Shown here piece by piece: positions 53,327-63,816 of a stretch of DNA of 64,000 nt. The stretch is from Actinernus sp. WN-2022 (Eukaryota > Cnidaria > Anthozoa > Actiniaria > Actinernidae). The translations under genes were made by a program, and so were the position numbers. The notes under the pieces are model-generated. The model did not search any database. It worked only from the letters and a program-made list of their open reading frames with translations, and was not told the origin of the DNA. Within the stretch, counting starts at the first letter, position 1. Each line of letters begins with the position of its first letter. The stretch is taken from positions 116,612 to 180,611 of the forward strand of contig JAOWCC010000570.1 in NCBI GenBank assembly GCA_030867875.1, in the 5' to 3' direction.

Positions 53327-54643
53327 GAACGTTTTTAATATTAGCTGGCGATGAGGAATCTATGAATTTGCTGGAAAGATGGAATCTCTCCGTTTGAGAA
53401 TTTTACGGCACTTTGAACGTTTTAATATTAGCTCGCGATCAGGAATCTATGAATTTGCTGGAAAGATGGAATCTCTCCGTTTGAGAATTTTACGGCACAT
53501 TGAACGTTTTTAATATTAGCTCGCGATGAGGAATCTATGAATTTGCTGGAAAGATGGAATCTCTCCGTTTGAGAATTTTACGGCACATTGAACGTTTTTA
53601 ATATTAGCTCGCGATCAGGAATCTATGAATTTGCTGGAAAGATGGAATCTCTCCGTATGAGAATTTTACGGCACATTGAACGTTTTTAATATTAGCTCGC
53701 CATCAGGAATCTATGAATTTGCTGGAAATATGGAATCTCTCCGTTTGAGAATTTTACGGCACATTGAACGTTTTTAATATTAGCTCGCGATCAGGAGTCT
53801 ATGAATTTGCTGGAAAGATGGAATCTCTCCGTTTGAGAATTTTACGGCACATTGAACGTTTTTAATATTAGCTCGCGATCAGGAATCTATGAATTTGCTG
53901 GAAAGATGGAATCTCTCCGTTTGAGAATTTTACGGCACATTGAACGTTTTTAATATTAGCTCGCGATCAGGAATCTATGAATTTGCTGGAAAGATGGAAT
54001 CTCTCCGTTTGAGAATTTTACGGCACATTGAACCTGTTTAATATTAGCTCGCGTTCAGGAATCTATGAATTTGCTGGAAAGATGGAATCTCTCCGTTTGA
54101 GAATTTTACGGCACATTGAACGTTTTAATATTAGCTGGCGATCAGGAATCTATGAATTTGCTGGAAAGATGGAATCTCTCCGTTTGAGAATTTTACGCTC
54201 ATTGAACGTTTTTAATATTAGCTCGCGAGCAGGAATCTATGAATTTGCTGGAAAGATGGAATCTCTCCGTTTGAGAATTTTACGGCACATTGAACGTTTA
54301 TAACATTAGCTCGCGATCAGGAATCTATGAATTTGCTGGAAAGATGGAATCTCTCCGTTTGAGGATTTTACGGCACATTGAACGTTTTTAATATTAGCTC
54401 GCGATCAGGAATCTATGAATTTGCTGGAAAGATGGAATCTCTCCGTTTGAGAATTTTACGGCACATTGAACGTTTTTAATATTAGCTCGCGGTCAGGAAT
54501 CTATGAATTTGCTGGAAAGATGGAATCTCTCCGTTTGAGAATTTTACGGCACATTGAACCTGTTTAATATTAGCTCGCGATCAGGAATCTATGAATTTGC
54601 TGGAAAGATGGAATCTCTCCGTTTGAGAATTTTACGGCACATT

Positions 54644-54719
54644 GAACGTTTTAATATTAGCTCGCGATCAGTTTGCTGGAAAGATGGAATTTCTCCGTTT
54701 GAGAATTTTACGGCACATT
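54644..54719 (+). repeat. 76-bp deletion monomer
   Basis: Second of three in the block, 1393 bp after the first, with the same neighbours. Confidence 0.93.
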
Positions 54720-56652
54720 GAACGTTTTTAATATTAGCTGGCGATGAGGAATCTATGAATTTGCTGGAAAGATGGAATCTCTCCGTTTGAGAATTTTACG
54801 GCACTTTGAACGTTTTAATATTAGCTCGCGATCAGGAATCTATGAATTTGCTGGAAAGATGGAATCTCTCCGTTTGAGAATTTTACGGCACATTGAACGT
54901 TTTTAATATTAGCTCGCGATGAGGAATCTATGAATTTGCTGGAAAGATGGAATCTCTCCGTTTGAGAATTTTACGGCACATTGAACGTTTTTAATATTAG
55001 CTCGCGATCAGGAATCTATGAATTTGCTGGAAAGATGGAATCTCTCCGTATGAGAATTTTACGGCACATTGAACGTTTTTAATATTAGCTCGCCATCAGG
55101 AATCTATGAATTTGCTGGAAATATGGAATCTCTCCGTTTGAGAATTTTACGGCACATTGAACGTTTTTAATATTAGCTCGCGATCAGGAGTCTATGAATT
55201 TGCTGGAAAGATGGAATCTCTCCGTTTGAGAATTTTACGGCACATTGAACGTTTTTAATATTAGCTCGCGATCAGGAATCTATGAATTTGCTGGAAAGAT
55301 GGAATCTCTCCGTTTGAGAATTTTACGGCACATTGAACGTTTTTAATATTAGCTCGCGATCAGGAATCTATGAATTTGCTGGAAAGATGGAATCTCTCCG
55401 TTTGAGAATTTTACGGCACATTGAACCTGTTTAATATTAGCTCGCGTTCAGGAATCTATGAATTTGCTGGAAAGATGGAATCTCTCCGTTTGAGAATTTT
55501 ACGGCACATTGAACGTTTTAATATTAGCTGGCGATCAGGAATCTATGAATTTGCTGGAAAGATGGAATCTCTCCGTTTGAGAATTTTACGGCACATTGAA
55601 CGTTTTTAATATTAGCTCGCGATCAGGAATCTATGAATTTGCTTGAAAGATGGAATCTCTCCGTTTGAGAATTTTACGGCACATTGAACGTTTTTAATAT
55701 TAGCTCGCGGTCAGGAATCTAAGAATTTGCTGGAAAGATGGAATCTCTCCGTTTGAGAATTTTACGACACATTGAACGTGTTTAATATTAGCTCGCGATC
55801 AGGAATCTATGAATTTCTTGGAAAGATGGAATCTCTCCGTTTGAGAATTTTACGGCACATTGAACGTTTTTAATATTAGCTCGCGATCAGGAATCTATGA
55901 ATTTGCTGGAAAGATGGCATCTCTCCGTTTGAGACTTTTACGGCACATTGAACGTTTTTAATATTAGCTCGCGATCAGGAATCTATGAATTTGCTGGAAA
56001 GATGGAATTTCTCCGTTTGAGAATTTTACGGCACATTGAGCGTTTTTAATATTAGCTCGCGATCAGGAATCTATGAATTTGCTGGAAAGATGGAATCTCT
56101 CCGTTTGAGAATTTTACGGCACATTGAACGTTTTTAATATTAACTCGCGATCAGGAATCTATGAATTTCCTGGAAAGATGGAATCTCTCCGTTTGAGAAT
56201 TTTACGCTCATTGAACGTTTTTAATATTAGCTCGCGAGCAGGAATCTATGAATTTGCTGGAAAGATGGAATCTCTCCGTTTGAGAATTTTACGGCACATT
56301 GAACGTTTATAACATTAGCTCGCGATCAGGAATCTATGAATTTGCTGGAAAGATGGAATCTCTCCGTTTGAGGATTTTACGGCACATTGAACGTTTTTAA
56401 TATTAGCTCGCGATCAGGAATCTATGAATTTGCTGGAAAGATGGAATCTCTCCGTTTGAGAATTTTACGGCACATTGAACGTTTTTAATATTAGCTCGCG
56501 GTCAGGAATCTATGAATTTGCTGGAAAGATGGAATCTCTCCGTTTGAGAATTTTACGGCACATTGAACCTGTTTAATATTAGCTCGCGATCAGGAATCTA
56601 TGAATTTGCTGGAAAGATGGAATCTCTCCGTTTGAGAATTTTACGGCACATT

Positions 56653-56728
56653 GAACGTTTTAATATTAGCTCGCGATCAGTTTGCTGGAAAGATGGAATT
56701 TCTCCGTTTGAGAATTTTACGGCACATT
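56653..56728 (+). repeat. 76-bp deletion monomer
   Basis: Third of three in the block, 2009 bp after the second, with the same neighbours. Confidence 0.93.
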
Positions 56729-58135
56729 GAACGTTTTTAATATTAGCTGGCGATGAGGAATCTATGAATTTGCTGGAAAGATGGAATCTCTCCGTTTGAG
56801 AATTTTACGGCACTTTGAACGTTTTAATATTAGCTCGCGATCAGGAATCTATGAATTTGCTGGAAAGATGGAATCTCTCCGTTTGAGAATTTTACGGCAC
56901 ATTGAACGTTTTTAATATTAGCTCGCGATGAGGAATCTATGAATTTGCTGAAAGATGGAATCTCTCCGTTTGAGAATTTTACGGCACATTGAACGTTTTT
57001 AATATTAGCTCGCGATCAGGAATCTATGAATTTGCTGGAAAGATGGAATCTCTCCGTATGAGAATTTTACGGCACATTGAACGTTTTTAATATTAGCTCG
57101 CCATCAGGAATCTATGAATTTGCTGGAAATATGGAATCTCTCCGTTTGAGAATTTTACGGCACATTGAACGTTTTTAATATTAGCTCGCGATCAGGAGTC
57201 TATGAATTTGCTGGAAAGATGGAATCTCTCCGTTTGAGAATTTTACGGCACATTGAACGTTTTTAATATTAGCTCGCGATCAGGAATCTATGAATTTGCT
57301 GGAAAGATGGAATCTCTCCGTTTGAGAATTTTACGGCACATTGAACGTTTTTAATATTAGCTCGCGATCAGGAATCTATGAATTTGCTGGAAAGATGGAA
57401 TCTCTCCGTTTGAGAATTTTACGGCACATTGAACGTTTTTAATATTAGCTGGCGATCAGGAATCTATGAATTTGCTGGAAAGATAGATACTCTCCGTTTG
57501 AGAATTTTACGGCACAATTGACCGTTTTTAATATTAGCTCGCGATCAGGAATCTATGAATTTGCTGGAAAGATGGAATCTCTCCGTTTGAGAATTTTACG
57601 GCACATTGAACGTTTTTAATATTAGCTCGCGGTCAGGAATCTATGAATTTGCTGGAAAGATGGAATCTCTCCGTTTGAGAATTTTACGGCACATTGAACG
57701 TTTTTAATATTAGCTCGCGGTCAGGAATCTATGAATTTGCTGGAAAGATGGAATCTCATCCATTTGAGAATTTTACGGCACATTGAACGTGTTTAATATT
57801 AGCTCGCGATCAGGAATCTATGAATTTGCTGGAAAGATGGAATCTCTCCGTTTGAGAATTTTACGGCACTTGAACGTTTTTAATATTAGCTCACGATCAG
57901 GAAAATATGAATTTGCTGGAAAGATGGAATCTCTCCGTTTGAGAATTTTACGGCACATTGAACGTTTTTAATATTAGCTCGCGGTCAGGAATCTATGAAT
58001 TTGCTGGAAAGATGGAATCTCTCCGTTTGAGAATTTTACGGCACATTGAACCTGTTTAATATTAGCTCACGATCAGGAATCTATGAATTTGCTGGAAAGA
58101 TGGAATCTCTCCGTTTGAGAATTTTACGGCACATT

Positions 58136-58211
58136 GAACGTTTTAATATTAGCTCGCGATCAGTTTGCTGGAAAGATGGAATTTCTCCGTTTGAGAATTT
58201 TACGGCACATT
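58136..58211 (+). repeat. 76-bp deletion monomer
   Basis: Same type and neighbours (GAACCTG before, CTGGCGATGAGG after), in the first 1219-bp copy. Confidence 0.93.
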
Positions 58212-58559
58212 GAACGTTTTTAATATTAGCTGGCGATGAGGAATCTATGAATTTGCTGGAAAGATGGAATCTCTCCGTTTGAGAATTTTACGGCACTTTG
58301 AACGTTTTAATATTAGCTCGCGATCAGGAATCTATGAATTTGCTGGAAAGATGGAATCTCTCCGTTTGAGAATTTTACGGCACATTGAACGTTTTTAATA
58401 TTAGCTCGCGATGAGGAATCTATGAATTTGCTGGAAAGATGGAATCTCTCCGTTTGAGAATTTTACGGCACATTGAACGTTTTTAATATTAGCTCGCGAT
58501 CAGGAATCTATGAATTTGCTGGAAAGATGGAATCTCTCCGTATGAGAATTTTACGGCAC

Positions 58560-60022
58560 ATTGAACGTTTTTAATATTAGCTCGCCATCAGGAATCTATG
58601 AATTTGCTGGAAATATGGAATCTCTCCGTTTGAGAATTTTACGGCACATTGAACGTTTTTAATATTAGCTCGCGATCAGGAGTCTATGAATTTGCTGGAA
58701 AGATGGAATCTCTCCGTTTGAGAATTTTACGGCACATTGAACGTTTTTAATATTAGCTCCCGATCAGGAATCTATGAATTTGCTGGAAAGATGGAATCTC
58801 TCCGTTTGAGAATTTTACGGCACATTGAACGTTTTTAATATTAGCTCGCGGTCAGGAATCTATGAATTTGCTGGAAAGATGGAATCTCTCCGTTTGAGAA
58901 TTTTACGGCACATTGAACGTTTTTAATATTAGCTCGCGGTCAGGAATCTATGAATTTGCTGGAAAGATGGAATCTCATCCATTTGAGAATTTTACGGAAC
59001 TTTTAACGTGTTTAATATTAGCTCGCGATCAGGAATCTATGAATTTGCTGGAAAGATGGAATCTCTTCGTTTGAGAATTTTAAACCACTTGAACGTTTTT
59101 AATATTAGCTCGCGATCAGGAAAATATGAATTTGCTGGAAAGATGGAATCTCTCCGTTTGAGAATTTTACGGCACATTGAACCGTTTTTAATATTAGCTC
59201 GCGGTCAGGAATCTATGAATTTGCTGGAAAGATGGAATCTCTCCGTTTGAGAATTTTACGGCACATTGAACCTGTTTAATATTAGCTCGCGATCAGGAAT
59301 CTATGAATTTGCTGGAAAGATGGAATCTCTCCGTTTGAGAATTTTACGGCACATTGAACGTTTTAATATTAGCTCGCGATCAGTTTGGTGGAAAGATGGA
59401 ATTTCTCCGTTTGAGAATTTTACGGCACATTGAACGTTTTTAATATTAGCTGGCGATGAGGAATCTATGAATTTGCTGGAAAGATGGAATCTCTCCGTTT
59501 GAGAATTTTACGGCACTTTGAACGTTTTAATATTAGCTCGCGATCAGGAATCTATGAATTTGCTGGAAAGATGGAATCTCTGCGTTTGAGAATTTTACGG
59601 CACATTGAACGTTTTTAATATTAGCTCGCGATGAGGAATCTATGAATTTGCTGGAAAGATGGAATCTCTCCGTTTGAGAATTTTACGGCACATTGAACGT
59701 TTTTAATATTAGCTCGCGATCAGGAATCTATGAATTTGCTGGAAAGATGGAATCTCTCCGTATGAGAATTTTACGGCACATTGAACGTTTTTAATATTAG
59801 CTCGCCATCAGGAATCTATGAATTTGCTGGAAATATGGAATCTCTCCGTTTGAGAATTTTACGGCACCTTGAACGTTTTTAATATTAGCTCGCGATCAGG
59901 AGTCTATGAATTTGCTGGAAAGATGGAATCTCTCCGTTTGAGAATTTTACGGCACATTGAACGTTATTAATATTAGCTCGCGATCAGGAATCTATGAATT
60001 TGCTGGAAAGATGGAATCTCTC
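58560..60022 (+). repeat. First copy of a 1.46-kb segment repeated at 2538 bp
   Basis: Shares CTCGCCATC (58587), GGAGTC, CTCCCGATC (58758), TCATCCATTTG (58976), GGAACTTTTAACG and TTTTAAACCACTTG with 61098-62560. Private to this copy: an extra C in GAACCGTTTTT near 59181, TTTGGTGG near 59387, CTCTGCG near 59580 and GTTATTAAT near 59963. Confidence 0.85.
59356..59431 (+). repeat. 76-bp deletion monomer with TTTGGTGG
   Basis: Same type, in the second 1219-bp copy, with private C to G giving TTTGGTGG. Confidence 0.93.
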
Positions 60023-61097
60023 CGTTTGAGAATTTTACGGCACATTGAACGTTTTTAATATTAGCTCGCGATCAGGAATCTATGAATTTGCTGGAAAGAT
60101 GGAATCTCTCCGTTTGAGAATTTTATGGCACATTGAACGTTTTTAATATTAGCTCGCGATCAGGAATCTATGAATTTGCTGGAAAGATGGAATCTCTCCG
60201 TTTGAGAATTTTACGGCACATTGAACGTTTTTAATATTAGCTCGCGATCAGGAATCTATGAATTTGCTGGAAAGATGGAATCTCTCCGTTTGAGAATTTT
60301 ACGGCACATTGAACGTTTTTAATATTAGCTCGCGATCAGGACTATGAAGTTGCTGGAAAGATGGCATCTCTCCGTTTGAGACTTTTACGGCACATTGAAC
60401 GTTTTTAATATTAGCTCGCGATCAGGAATCTATGAATTTGCTGGAAAGATGGAATCTCTCCGTTTGAGAATTTTACGGCACATTGAGCGTTTTTTAATAT
60501 TAGCTCGCGATCAGGAATCTATGAATTTGCTGGAAAGATGGAATCTCTCCGTTTGAGAATTTTACGGCACATTGAACGTTTTTAATATTAACTCGCGATC
60601 AGGAATCTATGAATTTCCTGGAAAGATGGAATCTCTCCGTTTGAGAATTTTACGGCTCATTGAACGTTTTTAATATTAGCTCGCGAGCAGGAATCTATGA
60701 ATTTGCTGGAAAGATGGAATCTCTCCGTTTAGAATTTTACGGCACATTGAACGTTTTTAACATTAGCTCCCGAGCAGGAATCTATGAATTTGCTGGAAAG
60801 ATGGAATCTCTCCGTTTGAGAATTTTACGGCACATTGAACGTTTTTAACATTAGCTCGCGATCAGGAATCTATGAATTTGCTGGAAAGATGGAATCTCTC
60901 CGTTTGAGGATTTTACGGCACATTGAACGTTTTTAATATTAGCTCGCGATCAGGAATCTATGAATTTGCTTGAAAGATGGAATCTCTCCGTTTGAGAATT
61001 TTACGGCACATTGAACGTTTTTAATATTAGCTCGCGATCAGGAATCTATGGATTTGTTGGAAAGATGGAATCTCTCCGTTTGAGAATTTTACGGCAC

Positions 61098-62560
61098 ATT
61101 GAACGTTTTTAATATTAGCTCGCCATCAGGAATCTATGAATTTGCTGGAAATATGGAATCTCTCCGTTTGAGAATTTTACGGCACATTGAACGTTTTTAA
61201 TATTAGCTCGCGATCAGGAGTCTATGAATTTGCTGGAAAGATGGAATCTCTCCGTTTGAGAATTTTACGGCACATTGAACGTTTTTAATATTAGCTCCCG
61301 ATCAGGAATCTATGAATTTGCTGGAAAGATGGAATCTCTCCGTTTGAGAATTTTACGGCACATTGAACGTTTTTAATATTAGCTCGCGGTCAGGAATCTA
61401 TGAATTTGCTGGAAAGATGGAATCTCTCCGTTTGAGAATTTTACGGCACATTGAACGTTTTTAATATTAGCTCGCGGTCAGGAATCTATGAATTTGCTGG
61501 AAAGATGGAATCTCATCCATTTGAGAATTTTACGGAACTTTTAACGTGTTTAATATTAGCTCGCGATCAGGAATCTATGAATTTGCTGGAAAGATGGAAT
61601 CTCTTCGTTTGAGAATTTTAAACCACTTGAACGTTTTTAATATTAGCTCGCGATCAGGAAAATATGAATTTGCTGGAAAGATGGAATCTCTCCGTTTGAG
61701 AATTTTACGGCACATTGAACGTTTTTAATATTAGCTCGCGGTCAGGAATCTATGAATTTGCTGGAAAGATGGAATCTCTCCGTTTGAGAATTTTACGGCA
61801 CATTGAACCTGTTTAATATTAGCTCGCGATCAGGAATCTATGAATTTGCTGGAAAGATGGAATCTCTCCGTTTGAGAATTTTACGGCACATTGAACGTTT
61901 TAATATTAGCTCGCGATCAGTTTGCTGGAAAGATGGAATTTCTCCGTTTGAGAATTTTACGGCACATTGAACGTTTTTAATATTAGCTGGCGATGAGGAA
62001 TCTATGAATTTGCTGGAAAGATGGAATCTCTCCGTTTGAGAATTTTACGGCACTTTGAACGTTTTAATATTAGCTCGCGATCAGGAATCTATGAATTTGC
62101 TGGAAAGATGGAATCTCTCCGTTTGAGAATTTTACGGCACATTGAACGTTTTTAATATTAGCTCGCGATGAGGAATCTATGAATTTGCTGGAAAGATGGA
62201 ATCTCTCCGTTTGAGAATTTTACGGCACATTGAACGTTTTTAATATTAGCTCGCGATCAGGAATCTATGAATTTGCTGGAAAGATGGAATCTCTCCGTAT
62301 GAGAATTTTACGGCACATTGAACGTTTTTAATATTAGCTCGCCATCAGGAATCTATGAATTTGCTGGAAATATGGAATCTCTCCGTTTGAGAATTTTACG
62401 GCACCTTGAACGTTTTTAATATTAGCTCGCGATCAGGAGTCTATGAATTTGCTGGAAAGATGGAATCTCTCCGTTTGAGAATTTTACGGCACATTGAACG
62501 TTTTTAATATTAGCTCGCGATCAGGAATCTATGAATTTGCTGGAAAGATGGAATCTCTCC
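61098..62560 (+). repeat. Second copy of the 1.46-kb segment
   Basis: Matches 58560-60022 at 2538 bp, changing to 2537 bp after the 1-bp insertion in the first copy. Past about 62560 its best partner is instead the window start, so this stretch bridges the 57-61 kb repeats and the 1.5-3.8 kb type. Confidence 0.85.
61893..61968 (+). repeat. 76-bp deletion monomer
   Basis: Same type; partner of both 59356 (2537 bp) and the window-start copy 1709 (60,184 bp). Confidence 0.93.
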
Positions 62561-63728
62561 GTTTGAGAATTTTACGGCACATTGAACGTTTTTAATATTA
62601 GCTCGCGATCAGGAATCTATGAATTTGCTGGAAAGATGGAAGCTCTCCGTTTGAGAATTTTACGGCACATTGAACGTTTTTAATATTAGCTCGCGATCAG
62701 GAATCTATGAATTTGCTGGAAAGAGGGAATCTCTCCGTTTGAGAATTTTACGGCACATTGAACGTTTTTAATATTAGCTCGCGATCAGGATTCTATGAAG
62801 TTGCTGGAAAGAGGGAATCTCTCCGTTTGAGAATTTTACGGCACATTGAACGTTTTTAATATTAGCTCGCGATCAGGAATCTATGAATTTGCTGGAAAGA
62901 TGGAATCTCTCCGTTTGAGAATTTACGGCACATTGAACGTTTTTAATATTAGCTCGCGATCAGGAATCTATGAATTTGCTGGAAAGATGGAATCTCTCCG
63001 TTTGAGAACTTTACGGCACATTGAACGTTTTTAATATTAGCTCGCGATCAGGAATCTATGAATTTGCTGGAAAGATGGAATCTCTCCGTTTTGAGAATTT
63101 TACGGCACATTGAACGTTTTTAATATTAGCTCGCGATCAGGAATCTATGAATTTGCTGGAAAGATGGAATCTCTCCGTTTGAGAATTTTACGGCACATTG
63201 AACGTTTTTAATATTAGCTCGCGATAAGGAATCTATGAATTTGCTGGAAAGATGGAATCTCTCCGTTTGAGAATTTTACGGCACATTGAACGTTTTTAAT
63301 ATTAGCTCGCGATAAGGAATCTATGAATTTGCTGGAAAGATGGAATCTCTCCGTTTGAGAATTTTACGGCACATTGAACGTTTTTTAATATTAGCTCGCG
63401 ATCGAGGAATCTATGAATTTGCTGGAAAGATGGAATCTCTCCGTTTGAGAATTTTACGGCACATTGAACGTTTTTAATATTAGCTCGCGATGAGGAATCT
63501 ATGAATTTGCTGAAAGATGGAATCTCTCCGTTTGAGAATTTTACGGCACATTGAACGTTTTTAATATTAGCTCGCGATGAGGAATCTATGAATTTGCTGG
63601 AAAGATGGAATCTCTCCGTTTGAGAATTTTACGGCACATTGAACGTTTTTAATATTAGCTCGCGATCAGGAATCTATGAATTTGCTGGAAAGATGGAATC
63701 TCTCCGTTTGAGAATTTTACGGCACATT

Positions 63729-63816
63729 GAACGTTTTTAATATTAGCTCGCGATCAGGAATCTATGAATTTGCTGGAAAGATGGAATCTCTCCGTTTGAG
63801 AATTTTACGGCACATT
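63729..63816 (+). repeat. Reference (consensus) 88-bp monomer
   Basis: This copy matches the commonest base at every position and serves as the numbering standard, with position 1 at the G of GAACG. Positions 6-10 are a T5 run. Positions 10-17 are the perfect palindrome TAATATTA. Positions 20-25 are the palindrome TCGCGA. Positions 40-57 hold ATTTGCTGGAAAGATGGA. GGAATCT occurs twice (29-35 and 55-61) and GAATTT twice (38-43 and 72-77). There are 14 C and 19 G, and five CpGs (4-5, 21-22, 23-24, 65-66, 80-81). Of the forward frames, one is open across the monomer, one has TAA at 10-12 and one has TGA at 69-71. Confidence 0.95.

Larger units (their letters stand above)
51960..57420 (+). repeat. 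Three-copy block at 1393 and 2009 bp spacing (3402 bp overall)
   Basis: The TTTTACGCTCATTG junction is at 52801, 54194 and 56203. Copies share the GTTTATAACATT, GAGGATTTT, 76-bp monomer, GATGAGG, CACTTTG, CCGTATGAG, CTCGCCATC, GGAAATATGG and GGAGTC series. The middle copy lacks exactly seven monomers (616 bp) found in the outer ones: near 54190 it jumps from the CTGGCG monomer straight into TTACGCTC. One private loss of G lies near 56949. Confidence 0.87.
57540..59970 (+). repeat. Tandem duplication at 1219 bp
   Basis: The markers AATCTCATCCATTTG (57754 and 58973), GGAAAATATG, the GAACCTG pair, the 76-bp monomer and GATGAGG recur at 1219 bp (14 monomers minus 13 bp). The second copy has extra private changes, namely GGAACTTTTAACGTG and TTTTAAACCACTTG near 58996-59090. 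Just left, at 57484-57535, lie GATAGATAC and GCACAATTGACC, seen nowhere else. Confidence 0.82.

Noticed and set aside
63738..63745. TAATATTA next to the T-run resembles the TAATATTAC nick site of geminivirus-type rolling-circle origins
   Set aside because: The ninth base is G in the consensus monomer, there is no stem-loop around it and no Rep-like gene in the window. An AT palindrome of 8 bp is common in AT-rich satellites.
63790..63812. Short inverted repeats TCTC...GAGA and CCGT...ACGG in the monomer as a hairpin or terminator
   Set aside because: Stems are only 4 bp, and the two pairings compete for overlapping sequence; expected by chance.
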